Of a DNA stretch of 64,000 bases, positions 1-55,712 are shown piece by piece. The stretch lies in NCBI GenBank assembly GCA_022113835.1, contig JAILWY010000016.1, positions 12,555,501 through 12,619,500 of the forward strand, read 5' to 3'. Numbering within the stretch: the first letter of the stretch is position 1; every line of letters starts with the position of its first letter. Source of the DNA: Atopsyche davidsoni (taxonomy: Eukaryota; Arthropoda; Insecta; Trichoptera; Hydrobiosidae). Position numbers and translations under genes: made by a program. The notes beneath the pieces were generated by a model, which saw only the letters and a program-made list of their open reading frames with translations, was not told the DNA's origin and searched no databases.

Positions 1-445
1 ACATCATAGCAAATACTAGAAGCTTAATTAATTCTACACGTAAAAGTCTATTTTATTTTTCAAATATAGATGAAATGCATATTCACTCCTCTGTGGTTCT
101 ATAACTAATAAGAATCATCATTGATACAATGGAAATAAGTTGAAGAGGTAATCACAACAATCTGTGATCTGATTGATCGGTTTTTTATTTGAAAAAATTC
201 TAACCTCTTAAATTACAGATAAAAGTTGCCATCGTAGAAAATCGTTTGTACATTAAGTATCTTTCAGTCAGAAGGTGTGTATAACTGGGTTGTTGCAAGA
301 AAGTTTGAAAAACACTGCGCTAGACCGTTACATATAGAGAGCTCTAATTTGGCAGGTTCATTCGCATTATTTCAGTAATTCTCGGCCGGGCACATTCCTT
401 CACTCGGTGCATTAGAAGGAATATATTAGAGATAAATAATTTCAG
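1..445 (+). other. Intron of the left-hand plus-strand gene
   Basis: AT-rich sequence without a convincing reading frame. It ends in the weak acceptor aataatttcag at 445, directly before the coding exon that starts at 446. I see no other feature in it. Confidence 0.5.
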
Positions 446-725
446 AATACAAGCGGAGCCGAAGCTGCTTTCTCAGGTGGAGGAGGTGACGTATGCGGAG
501 CCCGTGCTGGCCCCCCCCAGCGCGCCCCCCAAGGGCCCGCCCTCCCCACGGGGCACCCTCCGCAAGCCACCCCAGGCCTACCCGCCTCACCCCGGCCACC
601 CCGGCCACCCTGGTCACCCTGGCCACCCTGCGCACCCTCACGCCGCCGAGACCCTCTTCCAGTTCCAGCAAGCCGACGCCTACAGGCAGGGCCGCGACAA
701 CTTTGGCACCCTGCGCTCCCACCAG
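446..725 (+). CDS. Penultimate coding exon of an unrecognised gene; Pro/Gly/His-rich tail
   Basis: The frame is open from the acceptor AG at 444-445 to the donor CAG|GTACAC at 725/726. It starts one base before a codon boundary (A, then ATA CAA GCG) and ends in phase 0. The product begins IQAEPKLLSQVEEVTYAEP, runs through Pro-rich sequence, then a PGHPGHPGHPGHP repeat from a 9-base tandem unit at about 592-636, and ends DNFGTLRSHQ. It is very GC-rich against AT-rich flanks, which supports coding. No folded domain is visible, so it looks like a disordered, possibly cytoplasmic, tail; VTYAEP is a possible phosphotyrosine site. A semaphorin-1A-type receptor tail is one idea, but it rests only on the general look of the C-terminus and I could not check it. 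The rest of the gene lies left of the window. Confidence 0.7.
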
Positions 726-1467
726 GTACACCTTCATCCCTAGCCTTTTGTCCCTCACCTCGCAGAGACCTTTCATCATCTCTCATCTCCATTCCACGTT
801 GCAGTACTGGGCTGCACATGTATTTTATAGCTTAATTCTCTCATTAAAACAGTTCCTCATTAGCTGTCTTCGTGTGTTACTTTACTTCACCAGAAGTAAA
901 GCTACGTACGATCAATTGATTTAAAGGTAAATGGTTCCACCACATTTCCATACAAAAAATAAAAACATAAATTTTGAAATCATTCACAATTATCTTCAAT
1001 TTGCCTTTAATATATCATAAATCAAACATTATTGATTTATCAAATATCAAAATAATTGTAACCGCATGTCAAAATTATTATTATTAGAAAGAAAGAAATT
1101 CTGAAATTTGACTTTTGTGATCTTTTTGATATAAGTTTTCTAATATATTACAAAATCTCACTAAAGAACCGAGTGTTTTCAAACAGCAAAAATTCAAAAC
1201 ATAATCCAAATATTGGTTTTAATTTAAAATATACAGAGCGGTCTTAAAAATTTGACTATTCAACTCAATTTTAATGGCTTTATTGAGTTTTCTGATGATA
1301 AAATACTTTGAAATGTAAACAATTTTTTTTATCCATAATTTTTTGGTTCATACCAAAAAATGCCTTGTTTATTCATATAAACAAGGCACATGTCTAGAGC
1401 ATAAGAGAGTTGAGCGCATATGGTACGTTGTTTTTTCGTGTGACTGAGTGTTCCACTGGTGCTACAG
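726..1467 (+). other. Intron
   Basis: AT-rich sequence between the donor GTACAC at 726 and the acceptor gtgctacag ending at 1467. No feature is seen inside. Confidence 0.55.
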
Positions 1468-1536
1468 GGTGATGGGTACCGGCGCGGGAACGACGGCTTC
1501 TCCACGACCCGCAGTGTGAAGAAAGTCTACCTCTGA
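1468..1536 (+). CDS. Terminal coding exon, version 1 (ends KKVYL)
   Basis: This follows the acceptor gtgctacag in phase 0, matching the donor at 725. It reads GDGYRRGNDGFSTTRSVKKV then YL and stops at TGA 1534-1536. The motif RGNDGFSTTRS echoes QGRDNFGTLRS at the end of the previous exon, so the two exons may have arisen by duplication or encode related short motifs. The hydrophobic C-terminus (VYL) could be a PDZ-type ligand, which is inference. GC content is high only across the coding part. Together with the exon at 1912 it forms a pair of possible alternative ends for the same gene. Confidence 0.65.
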   Translation, partial: GDGYRRGNDGFSTTRSVKKVYL

Positions 1537-1911
1537 GAAACAGGCGGGGCTGACGGGAGGGGGGGGGAGCCAGTGTTGCCTGCCAGCCACCGCACACATC
1601 GCTCTGCTAATCAACACCATCATACTTTGGGTAACACATTTATTTACATATTTTATAAGATCTACACATGCTGATATATTAAATATTATTATATTGAATT
1701 TTTACAGAATCATAAATTTCAACAACTGACAAAGTGCTTCTCACTTTTATTTTTATAAATTATAACTTGATAATTATTTGAGATATAAATAATTTTCACT
1801 TGAGATTACAGTAAGAGAAACATTGTTATATTTACTACATGGAAAATTGTTCTTGAGTCCAATTGTATGTAGAATGGATACTGAGGGGTCATTTTTGCTT
1901 CAGTGTCGCAG
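1537..1911 (+). other. 3' UTR of version 1 and/or intron before version 2
   Basis: GC-rich only for the first ~70 bases, then AT-rich. It ends at overlapping acceptor candidates at 1903 (tttttgcttcag) and 1911 (tgtcgcag). I see nothing else in it. Confidence 0.4.
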
Positions 1912-2058
1912 CGCAGCAGCGGATCAGGTTCCTGCACGGCCAGCGGCGGAGGCAGCAGCCCCTCGCCTTCCCCCCCCTCCAGCAGCCCCTCTCCCCCGCC
2001 AGACATGCGTCCCCACACGCCCCCCCCGCCGCCCTGCTCTTACATCTACCGCTCTTAA
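1912..2058 (+). CDS. Alternative terminal coding exon, version 2 (Ser/Pro-rich, ends SYIYRS)
   Basis: With the acceptor AG at 1910-1911 the exon is in phase 0, so it could be joined to the donor at 725 just like the exon at 1468. It reads RSSGSGSCTASGGGSSPSPS, then more Ser/Pro, then PDMRPHTPPPPPCSYIYRS, and stops at TAA 2056-2058. The open frame coincides with a sharp GC-rich block. The PPPPP run could bind EVH1 or SH3 domains (inference). An earlier acceptor at 1903 would need a phase-1 donor. A possible AATAAA lies 160 bases downstream at 2220. Whether versions 1 and 2 are alternatives or one is a relic needs transcript evidence. Confidence 0.55.
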   Translation, partial: RSSGSGSCTASGGGSSPSPSPPSSSPSPPPDMRPHTPPPPPCSYIYRS

Positions 2059-2219
2059 GTCGCCTCCGCGACTCACCACTCTTGGAACCCAACAGCACCA
2101 AACCAACAAACTCAAACGTACCTATCGGTACTTAGTGCAAACAAAAAGAATGGATTGTGCTCCAGATATACTTCCGGTCACATTATTTTAGCTTATTGAT
2201 AAACAATTTGTACTTGAGA

Positions 2220-2225
2220 AATAAA
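2220..2225 (+). terminator. Candidate polyadenylation signal AATAAA
   Basis: This is the first AATAAA on the plus strand after the stop at 2056-2058. Many other AATAAA hexamers occur in the AT-rich flank, so this one alone proves little. Confidence 0.3.
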
Positions 2226-5200
2226 GAATATCACTAATATTTCGATTTCACTTTTGTACTACTGAAATTTGGTAAAAAGACAACTCCTGAAAAAAAAATA
2301 ACCTGGATTTGAATAGTACAATTGGTGTTTGTGGAAGGTCAGTGAATGCTTTGAAGTACGTGTAAAATGGAAGACTGTCATTTTCAAGAAATTCATCAAT
2401 TCTACTGGTGGCTCTGTTGGTTCATTTCAAGTTCTGGTGATGTGTCGGAAGTGCAGCGCTCGGAGATATGTGGGATCCATCATCAATGCGAAGAAAATGT
2501 GAAGTTGTTTTGTGAAAAAATAGTGTGACTTTCTCGTACTGGATTTGAGAAGTGTCCGTTGTGCTGAGCGATCGTAACGCTGTGAAGATACGCTCTTTGT
2601 GGAATGTTCCGGATTTCTCTGCTCGATCGAGTGATTTATTGAATTCCTAATTATTCAGTGCTTAAAAATCAAAAACCACGTTGAAAAATTACTTTGCACT
2701 GGTGGTTTGTTTTTTATTTTTAGTTTTGACTTGGACGTTGTCATGGTGAAAATATCTTATCAGACCAAATCATGTTGAGGTACTGTACAATGCGATCGGC
2801 CTCCTAAATTTATAATGAAAATGTACGTACATAATATACCTACCTACCATTATCATAGAGATGTGCCATAAAAAATCTCATCAAAGATTGAATTTAGGAT
2901 ATTATATATTTTAAAAAATACACAAATCGTAACGAAGATCTCTCGAGGATGGGTATTTTTCAGAATTTGAAATTATCAATTGGCGAGAGACAGGTTTCGT
3001 GGAGTGACGAAACCCGCAGTCTGTCGCATTAACAAGCTGTAACTTTGGATACAAAGTCGCTCGCTCAGAGCGGTTTCTAATATTGGACCAGATGAGATTG
3101 ATTGTTAAAGGATTCTTTGACCTGAAGTATATTTTAATAAAGTCCTTATTGTAAAATATTTCTCACGAGATGAGTAAGGTAAAGTGTTAAATAATTTACG
3201 ATTTAAAAATATTATTCAAACTTGCTACTAAAAAAGTTATTTATAATGCACTCTTTCATCTCAAAATCTTAAAAAAATGTTGATCAAAGTTTTGGCAAAT
3301 AATCCTATAGCGCTTAAGGCTTGGACTATCTCGAGTCATTCCTAATTGATTTGACGGAAAATTTACGGCGTTTGGACTCGCATTTCGAGTAGATTGTGGG
3401 AAAACAATTAAAAGTTCGTCTTCCTTTAATTTAAGATTCATTTGGGTTGACTCCTTTTTGCCATTTGAATCTACACTACACGGGGGGAGTTGCCTCGTGC
3501 GGCCGGAGTCCTGTACCGTCACAATTAATGCAAATTAAGATAGTATTACCGCAATTTCAGAAACAACAGTTTGACATAATAATGCACGGCTTTTATAAAT
3601 ATGAACCAATGCTGAATTTACTCTTGATAGACCCCGTAACACTTTGGTGGCTATTGTTCAGTCGAGGTGTTCGTCGGCGTAGACGGACTAGCTGTGGATT
3701 GTTTACGGAAGTGTTGTCACAATAATGCAAACTTGTCATAAATAATCCACTCTCTATGATATTTTAAAGTATAGGTTACTTCTAGACGGTATTTTTAGAA
3801 TAAACTCTTTACCTTCGTAATTAAACTCGCGAGATAAGTAATATAAATATTAATGACTTTGTAAATATGAATATAAAGCTTGTTTAAATATATCTCAATT
3901 GAATCTCTTTATCCTTTATTTCACAAGATATTGATTTTAAATTAATGATATAGATTTGCTAGTTGAGCCGATATTACACCTTTTATATTATTTTGTTTGA
4001 AATTGTAATTGATACGTCAATATTTTACGGATGTAAAAATTTTTCCCTAATTATTAATTAATTACAAATTGTGTATTTTTGTAATTCAACTAGGTACATA
4101 ATGAAAAAATATTTTACATTTTTGCTCCTGCCCACGTCCAATTGGATTGTGCGACAGCCATGTGCATGTGTATATATAAATATCTATATATATATATATA
4201 TTTATATATACATATATGTCACTGTATTTCTAATATCCCGCTTTGTTAATTAAAAAGCGTGTTCTTAGATTATATATCTAACTCTATAAACTAAGAATGG
4301 ACTTTGAAGACACTAGACATTTCTACATAAATATTGTCACACCTCGAGTAGAACGCCAAAGCAATGTCTTGGGCAGTGTCATAATGCAAATATTTTCTGT
4401 TTGTATCTTGCAATATTTATGTGGCTTTGTCTACGATTGTGCAAGCAAAACGACAATTTGAGTTCAGTTGTAAAACTTGTTCCGATATGTTATGCTAATT
4501 AACATTTTGATAAAGATTTGTTATATTTAGAGTAGGATGTAAGTTTGGATGTTTAGTATTTCTTAGGAAATATACCTTATATAACATGACTTAGATTTGC
4601 ATATATTATTATATATATTCAAACTATCCGTTTAATTGTAAAAGTGAATGAATTATTTGTAACTACGCTAGGGTAGGGTATTTATTAAAGATCCATATTA
4701 TATAAAAATATATTCATATATGACAAAATAATTCTTAAAAATAGTCATAACTCTGAGAACTCAGTCAGTAAAGTGCTTCTTATGAATGTGTTAGTTTAGG
4801 GATCCATCACGTGAACTGTAGGAGGTTAGATTTCATTATAGACCTAGGTTTAAAATTGTACATGACCTATCATTTTTGATATTTTCATTTCATATTAATT
4901 ATATAATTATTCACGTATCACCACGTGTGAACTTTTGCATTACAATACTGATAAATGGGATATTCCAGTCCGCGCCCGGTCATTCCGTGAGCATACACTG
5001 TATTTAATAACTGCATTTACAGTTTGCATGTTTTTTAACATTACCGAGTACACATGTATTATATTTATAAAATTGACAGTCTGTACTGCATACGTGAACG
5101 TAACAAATATATTGATGAAGCGAAAGCTTATATATATTCAATGTTATCTCATACTGCCTTAATACAAAATTTACACCACTATTTAATATATTCTATTAAC

Positions 5201-8200
5201 TATGATCATTTTAATACATAATTAACTTTGCAACGGGAAGTTATTCTTGTTCAAAAACTCCATCTCAATCTTTTTATGAGAAGATAATGATTGTTTTTCT
5301 TTCATTTGAGATTATTTTTCAAAGTTTTGATTGTAAACACGTTTTCTGTTGTAGCATAATCCGTAGAAGTATGTTCAAATTAAAACTAATGAGACATGGT
5401 AAAATATAATATGTATAAAAATGAAGTCAATTGTATAATGTAAAAAACAAACATATTTTTGCGTGTTGAAGAGGAAGTAATTGCGGTGTGGGCCGTCTCT
5501 AGACCGAGAGTGTCCGGAGCGCGGTCTACCTCCCCCGCGTTGCCGCCCTCGTCTTGAACACCCCAAAGGTAGTTTGTGACTCAGTGTACTCTGTTTGATC
5601 TGTATTCTTTGCCGTTTTTCATTGGAAGTTTGATCATGAACTAACGTTAATAAGACTGATTGAAGATGTATTAGAGTTGAGCGGAGTTATTGCCACAAGT
5701 GGATACATTTGTAGAGTTAGTATTTTCAAATACTTCATCGCCTTTCTCGCAATCCTCTTGGACTTGTAAACTTCAATTATTCAAAATTCTGTGAAATCAA
5801 AGTTATAGCAAATCAGTCATTAGCTCAAAGCGACTTGTATCATAGATATGTTTTTTTTTTTTATTTTGTATTCTGATGTTTATTTATTTTTATGCAACCT
5901 TTATTTTATTTTTATAATTTTATTTATATATTTGATTTTATTACGTATAATTTTTTTACACAGATATAATCTAAGAAATACCTCTGTAAATATTCTTTTT
6001 AATTATAGGGCTTTAATTAATATCATTGCACGAATATTTGAACAAATGGAGGAACCTTTAATTTGAGTGATTCTCGAGGTTCACAGTCTCCGCGTTGCTC
6101 TTACAAAATACCAAAGATGTTGAGCATTCAACTGCCTTATGATGATTTATTTCTGTTACCTCGGTGAAACATTATTGTGGATATCTCGACAATTTGTAAA
6201 TTAAAAATGAAAAAGTCTAGTTTTATATTTTGCTTTATTGTTTGTGTATAATATAAGAGAATGTAATTTATATTTTTCAATAATGAATCGCTAGTTGACG
6301 AGCAAACCATTTAGGAGCCATCCGTAAGTTTATGATTTCCTATCATTTGAGAAAACTTCTCTCCTGTTGTTGAGTGTATTACTTTATAAAGAATCGATTG
6401 CGGGCCTTCACCGCTGGATGGACTCACCGGGATCCACTGAAGCCATCCATTTGCTGCTCAGCACAGGTGGCTCTGGACGTCTGGCTCTGATGATAAAATA
6501 AATAATGCATAAAAATTAGTTTCTCGTAGATATGTGTAGTTAAAATATTGACAGCTGTAAGCTATTGCATTATTGTGCGTCCATAAACAAGTTTTTTTTT
6601 TCATAAATGATGTTCTAATTACTAAAGTCGGATTATTCGCAATCTCCATTTTATGCTCTCCCGATTCTGTAGATATTTTGACATGGATAATGCAGAGCTT
6701 ACAGCTGTCGACCGTGTCTGAGTGCATTGAGTTCAGGCAGCGCTCATCCGGCAGTGAAGGTCGACTGCATCGGCAGATTGATATCCTTATCTACAGCTTT
6801 TATATTAATCGATAAATATAATTATTATAATAAAATACTATATACATACATAGATTCTGAACATTGAGATGAGAAACCGTACAGCTCTCTACTATAAAAT
6901 TTTGTTAAACAATGCATTTAGGTTATGTAGTTTTAAGTGTTTTATACTTATATTTAAATATGAAAATGCATAAAAATACTCTACCGAGCATGACTAGGAA
7001 ATGTGTATATAGGAACATAGGATACTCTTAGTCTAACAGTTGTTTCAAATTGACTCTTTACTGATGCTATCGCTTGTATAACGTACTCTCCACCACCGTA
7101 CATATTCATCCATCCTTAGGGATGAAACAATTAAACCACTGGATTTTTTAAATTTTGACAGTGTTTAGTTTGTAGAATTTTTCTCTTTTGGTGAGGATTG
7201 CAATGTAGAAAAGTTTAAGAACGATGTAACTCAAATAGTTTCAGGGACCTCTCGCGAGACCGAGGTTTAGTTTCCGTTCTTCATCTCCTTTAAATATGCG
7301 TCACGTTTTTACATTCATTATACATTTGTAATTATTATCATTATATCTCAGGTTAAAATATAGAAATTTAGTGACCTGTTTTGTGGTCATTCGACAAATT
7401 AAGACATAATAATTACTATATAAATAATAAATAATAATGACAGTTTTTCATGAAGTCGCTGCGTTTAATTTGTTTGGATTTCATGTTGTGTTTGGGTTCC
7501 TAGGGTTTAAGGATTCAGGAATTGAGCGGCGCTGAACTTGTGGACGGGGCTACTAGATGGGGGCTCGGGCGAGATGAACTGCAAACAGAATGAAGCGCAG
7601 TGATAATTTGCATCAGTTTACCTTTGTAACTGTAAACATTGTTGATGAAATTTTTTACAAAGATTTTTTACAATTTGATAGCGAGCAGCAGACGAGTTGT
7701 CGATCAAATGATTAATTTCAATGGTCTATTAGTACGGTAATGAATAAGGAATATAAAGAAGCATATACAAGTTTGAAATACAGTTTACTCCGCTAGCATA
7801 CTCGTATGTCCAGAATGGGCATTGTTATACTTTTCTTGATACATTTTTAATAAATAGCGTATATTTATAAAACATAAAAACTAGAGTTACGAAATTAGAG
7901 GAACAGAGTTAGCGATCTGTTGAAAGCGATTGGTTTTCACTAGCATGCCTTCATTTATATTGACAGAGCCGACACGGGCTGCGCCCCGAGACGGCGAGGC
8001 CGAGGGCCCCCGGGCCCCACCCGCGCCGGGTCGGCCCTAGAGAACAACATGTTGCCTAGTCTATATATTTAAGTGAGGCGTTCAGGCTTCCTTTGAGCCT
8101 CTTAGGATAAGTTCCAACCAATTATTTGTACTAAATATGAAAGAAAATAAAAATATAAGACATGATGGAGAGTAATTCTAAATACTTAACAGTTTGAATG

Positions 8201-8739
8201 TTGATAATTTCACTTTTTTCTTGGGAGTATTTTTCTCTTTTTAACAAACATTTTCTAGCTATCATGATGAGAATATTGTGATTATTCAAATAAAATAGTC
8301 GTATGTACTTTTGTATGCTGTGCTAACATGTATGCAGATTGCAATTCCTTCCGTTATTCCGAATCGATCATTCTTCCACAAATGCCGTTATATTCTGCGA
8401 AACCCAAAAAGAATATCGGAACGCTCGAAGGAATTGCACTCCGGATTTCCACAACTGCAAAACAGAAAACACATGTATTTTAATTTGTATCTAGAAGACT
8501 TGTATGTGATGATTTCTTTGAATGATTTCATTGTTTTTCTGAGATATTTCTAATTTATGTAATCTCAAGCATTAAGCTGTTAAATGTAAGTGGAGAAGCG
8601 GAGAGATGGTCTCGGTACACGAGTACCGCAGCGACCGTTAGAGGTGCTTTCTTGCACATTTTCTGGTAATAAAGTGCTAAACAATTTTTAGCAACAAAGG
8701 ACATGTATTCATTTTCGATAGAATTAAAATGAAATTTAA
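2226..8739. other. AT-rich flank or long 3' UTR of the left gene
   Basis: About 6.5 kb with no convincing gene. It holds a (TA)n tract near 4176-4216, many AATAAA hexamers, and three islands of clearly higher GC (about 5460-5560, 6390-6480 and 7968-8040). A long 3' UTR of the plus-strand gene is plausible because no other gene begins here, but nothing in the sequence proves it. Confidence 0.35.
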
Positions 8740-9560
8740 AAATAATGATGTCTTATTGCTTTTTTCCTTGCAAAATGAATCCCTTCCCAAGCCAAATCAA
8801 ACCATCTCCCATTTTATTAGACTATTTTCTTCACTCCTGATACATTTTTCTATGATCGATAAGAAAACCAAATTAGGGAGTTCTATTAAAAAAATCGTAT
8901 ATCTGCATTTGTGTTCAACATTATTATTTCTGTGCTCCTAATACTTTATAAAGAAAATCTAAAAAAAAATTATGACAACTAAATAAATAAAAAGTTAAAA
9001 TTTTAAAACACCTCCATTGACTTCTGCGCTCTTAATACTTTACAGCTAAAAACCTATCTTGGGTTTCTTTTGTAATTAAAAAAATGAAGAGCTTAAATTT
9101 TTAAAACACCTCTATTGACTTCTGCACTCCTGATACTATTCTCCGTGAAACTAATGTTGTGTTTGATTTCAAAAAAAAAAAAAAAACCTCCTTGATGTTT
9201 ATGGGCTCCTAATACTTTTCGGCCAAAAATCTAACTTAGGTTTCTTTAAATTTCCCATAAAATGAAGAGCTTATTATTTTAAAACAAATCTATTGACTTC
9301 TGCACTCCTGGTACTATTATGAAACTAATGTTTGGTCTGATTTCAATTAAAAAAAATACCTCCTGGGTGCTCTGTGCTCCTAATACTTTATAAAAGAAAT
9401 CAATTTTATGACAATTTAATAAAGAGTTTAAATTTAAAAACACCTCCAATAATGACTGAAAAACATTTCCATGAAACTTATATTGGGTTTAATTTCAATA
9501 CAAATAAATACCTCCTAGATGTTTATTGGCTCCTAATACTTTTCAACCAAAAACCTATCT
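8740..9560. repeat. Degenerate tandem array with alternating half-units
   Basis: The motif CTCCTAATACTTT or a variant recurs near 8931, 9027 (ctcttaatacttt), 9122 (ctcctgatactat), 9206, 9302 (ctcctggtactat), 9374 and 9530. Most spacings are about 75-95 bases. Two kinds of half-unit alternate: type A continues with AAAACCTATCTTGGGT and AATGAAGAGCTTA; type B continues with GAAACTAATGTT and TGATTTCAA before an A-run and ACCTCC. The short frames in this stretch are by-products of the repeat. Confidence 0.7.
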
Positions 9561-12500
9561 AGGGTGGTATATGGTAAATAAAACTCCTTGGACTTGGTAG
9601 TTTGCAATAAATAAATAGTTTTCTAGTCTAGTTTTCTGTGCTCGCAGTATTACTAGAATCTTTCTTAATTATTTTCATTTATGTCTCTTTTTGTTAATAT
9701 TTTTCTATGTATCTTTCTATACTTACTCCATCTGCATCAATTCTGTAGACTTTTACAATTGGACTTAAAAAATTAATAAAACACTAGATGTATAGTTTAC
9801 AACTTATGTATTTATACAAATAAAATCGTATAAACAGAAACAAAATTACGACAAATGCACAATACGACAATAAAGTCAGTAAAAAACTAATTCAGAAATT
9901 AAAAACTAATCCAATAACTGTACAATAAATAAAAATTAAGATGAAACAATCGTTCAGTTCGGTTAACATAACATTATCTACGGAGTTAACATATCGCTAC
10001 AACAGAAGGACACACGCCGGCCTCCCAACACTTCTGAAGTGCAATCCTGTAACGATCTACCAACTGAAGGGAACATTAAACTCTCGCTAACATATCTCTA
10101 ATTGTGCATACCAAATGTACAAATAGTCATAGTATTAATTTAATAAATTCAGTAATTTGGTGTTCGTAGAGGTTAAACCTGTAGAAAAATCTTCCCCTGG
10201 CAGCAAAAAAAGTATTCACACAAACAGTAATTGCACAATTATTTATTAAAAAAAAAACAGAATCAGCAAAACAATTATCGTAACATTTAAAAAAAACTCT
10301 CTTTTCTTCTATTTATCAAGTGTTGTTATTAAAATAAAAAAATAAAACGAAAATAAAATGTCAACTTGGATCGGCCTCTGACTCGTAACATCTCAACACA
10401 AGGGAACACCGTACACATTGCAGTCTGACATCTCACATTAATTGCACGTACATACTTTAGAAAGCGTTCTCAGTTTACCAAGAAACACGGTTTCCGGTAG
10501 TTTGGCACCACCAATCGGAAAAGAAGCAAATCAGATAAACACCGCACAAAAGTATCTAAATAAGATAATATGACCGACCTACAAAATTATTTCTCCACAC
10601 GTCTTCAAGTCATGTTCTCATGTTCCACGTCCTCCTATCACGCTCCCTCCTAACACTGTAGCTAATACTAGGTCAATATGTCAAGCTTAAAAATAAATTG
10701 GTTCTTATACTAAATCACTGTTTTCTTTTTACTAGCTTGTAAGTTGACCCAAATGAATGCCGTCGCGATATATAGGATAAGGATCGAGACGTTCTAAATG
10801 TTGTCATCGGTATATTACAAAGATCTTAACAATACTCTGGGAAGTGATGCCCGACGAAAGCGAGAAACCGCCTTCAAAGAAGACTTCTGCGCTTTTCCTA
10901 CTCTGACATTTCAAAATCTTTCTTTCAGTTTTTTGTACTTAGTGATATAAAAACAGCAATATCTTAATTTATACCTATCTACTTACTCGCCACTAGTTTA
11001 GGGAAGCCTTGTTTTAGACTATTATATAGTTATATAATGTTCAATCGGATAGCTTTAACCGTTATGATATTTCAGTGACACATAACCTTACATATAATAT
11101 TACAGAAGACAAATACATACATAATGGCACTGCAGTCGCATTGTACAAGTATGCCTATGCTAACGACACATTGCAAACTTTACACAATTACCTTTAAATG
11201 GTTCGGATATTTCATTACAAACTCGCCCCGGAATACATTTCGTCAGCAAAGCAATTCTCAAATTTAAATTATACTCGTAATTTCCATTCGCGTTTCTCAG
11301 AGCTTTTCACAAACGTATTTACTTATTTAAAATATAAAATCACAGTAGCCAAAATAACATTATATCTGCAGATTGTTGCACGACACACAAATTCATATGA
11401 AATATGTAAATAAATATTCAAGTTTCAATTAAAATCAGAAAATAAATTGTCATACAATTTCGTCAAAAACATTGCATGGAAATTAATACAACGTAACATT
11501 TATGAGTTAAAAAATAAATTACCATGCCTAGGTTAAAATATTGAGTAAACTGATTGAATAAAAAGTTACGCTAAATATCTATCAATAAACAATATATCGA
11601 GCAATGAGCCGATCAGTCAAAACATAAAACTATCAGATTTTAACAAAAATTCTAGCATCAAATAACCTAAAAAACTGGAAAAAAATCATTTAAGAGCTGA
11701 TTTTCTTCACGGTTGAGAATAATTAAACTTAAGTTGCATCGAAGCTGTCAGAAGAGAGAAGTAACACAATTTTAAGTTCACAGGTCAAGTGAGATATCGT
11801 TATTGTTTATGCTTACATCTAATAGTAACTTTGCATTGTTTATACTGATTCTCTTGTTAGTAGAAATATGAACAGAATGAAAATCTTTGGTTTTCTTGTG
11901 GACAGATGCCACGCGTATCCGTAAGTAAAGCTGTGACTCGCTAATCATACACAAATACTCTCAAATGTCCACGAAATACAACAGTGAATGAGACAATGTA
12001 ACACATGAAACTGAAGCTTAGGTTTAATGATATCTATCAAACTAAATTGTAAAACTATAAAATACTTTATGGCATGGATGTACATAAGATATGATTGTAA
12101 TTCAACTTCAGGTGAATGTTTTACCTGCTCTCTTAAATTCATTTTAGGGGCTCACTTTGCATCGTTTAAAAAGAATCCGCTGGATATGTTTAACAAGATA
12201 GTCTCTTCCATTCGTTCCTGATAAGAGAATTCTGTCCAGAGAGAATATATGACAAACAAATAGCTGATTGTAATTAAAATTAAATGATGCAAAAGAGCCC
12301 TCTCACCTTGCTCACATCCTACAGGTAAAAAATATTTACAGCACTAAAATAAAAATGAGATCACATGTCAATAAAGTAATCGGTTTGTCGATTAAATTTA
12401 ACAAATCTATACACTTTGGCACAATAGAAGCATTTTCTCAATTGTCAATATCCCTTGCATGGATACTATATTGTATCGCGCCTTTTTCAAAATGACAAAT

Positions 12501-12812
12501 CTAGATAGTCTAAATTAACTTAACGCAAATCGGTGGTCGCGTTTACTGAAACCCAAAGGATCTAATAAACTAAAATTACTGAAAGGTGACGAAAGGGGCT
12601 TTCTCTGCAGTCAAGCGGTTGGAAATACTGATAGCGATATGAGAATTAAAAATGTGAATACCAAAAATATTACATAACGTGAGATGGCTTTGACTATCGC
12701 AAATCACAGTTTTGATGAAAAAACGAAACTACACTCGCAGCCCTGAGCGGTCTCCGGGGTGATTAGCGAATTTCTCTTAGAAAGTTTAGATAGAAAAATC
12801 GATACACAATAT
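9561..12812 (-). other. Likely long 3' UTR of the ZSWIM gene plus convergent intergenic sequence
   Basis: There is no reading frame of substance on either strand. The stretch follows the stop codon of the minus-strand gene at 12813-12815. A minus-strand polyadenylation hexamer (TTTATT on the plus strand) occurs at 10242-10247, and none is obvious close to the stop, so a 3' UTR of 2.5 kb or more is likely. The exact end cannot be read from sequence. Confidence 0.4.
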
Positions 12813-55080
<42,268 letters not shown>

Positions 55081-55201
55081 CTGCAAAGCACAATAAAGGT
55101 TAGAAACGAATTCACAAACACTTTGAGGACATCCTTTATCAGATGAAGCAAAAGCAAAAAACAAACTACTCAAAGTAAGTTTATAGCCGTATTATTTAAA
55201 C

Positions 55202-55640
55202 CATAGGTTCCCAGGGGTCGATTCTGCCCTGCAAGGGGTCGATGACAGCGAAAAATTAAATTGGGGGTCCACGAATTGTAAATGGGGGTCTACAAGAGTG
55301 GATCCCATTGGCCATGTTGGCCACGATATGCACGTTGAGTTAACACAACTGAACGACTATTTTCAATGTACAGCGTCACTATTTCGGCGCGTTGTTTCAG
55401 TGAGAATAATGGTTAAAATTGTACTGAATTAATGTTTCAAGACATGTTTACTTAAGTCAATCGGTTTATAAATGTCAAATATATTCAATGTTTACACACC
55501 GACATAAAATATGGCGCACCCTGTATATCAGATGTCAAAAATATGTTTGAAAGTTGAAGCAAGGCAGGGGGTCTATGAAAAACAAGAAAACTCGACAAAG
55601 GGTTGACGGGACAAAATAGTTAGGAAACCTATGCCCTAAA

Positions 55641-55712
<72 letters not shown>

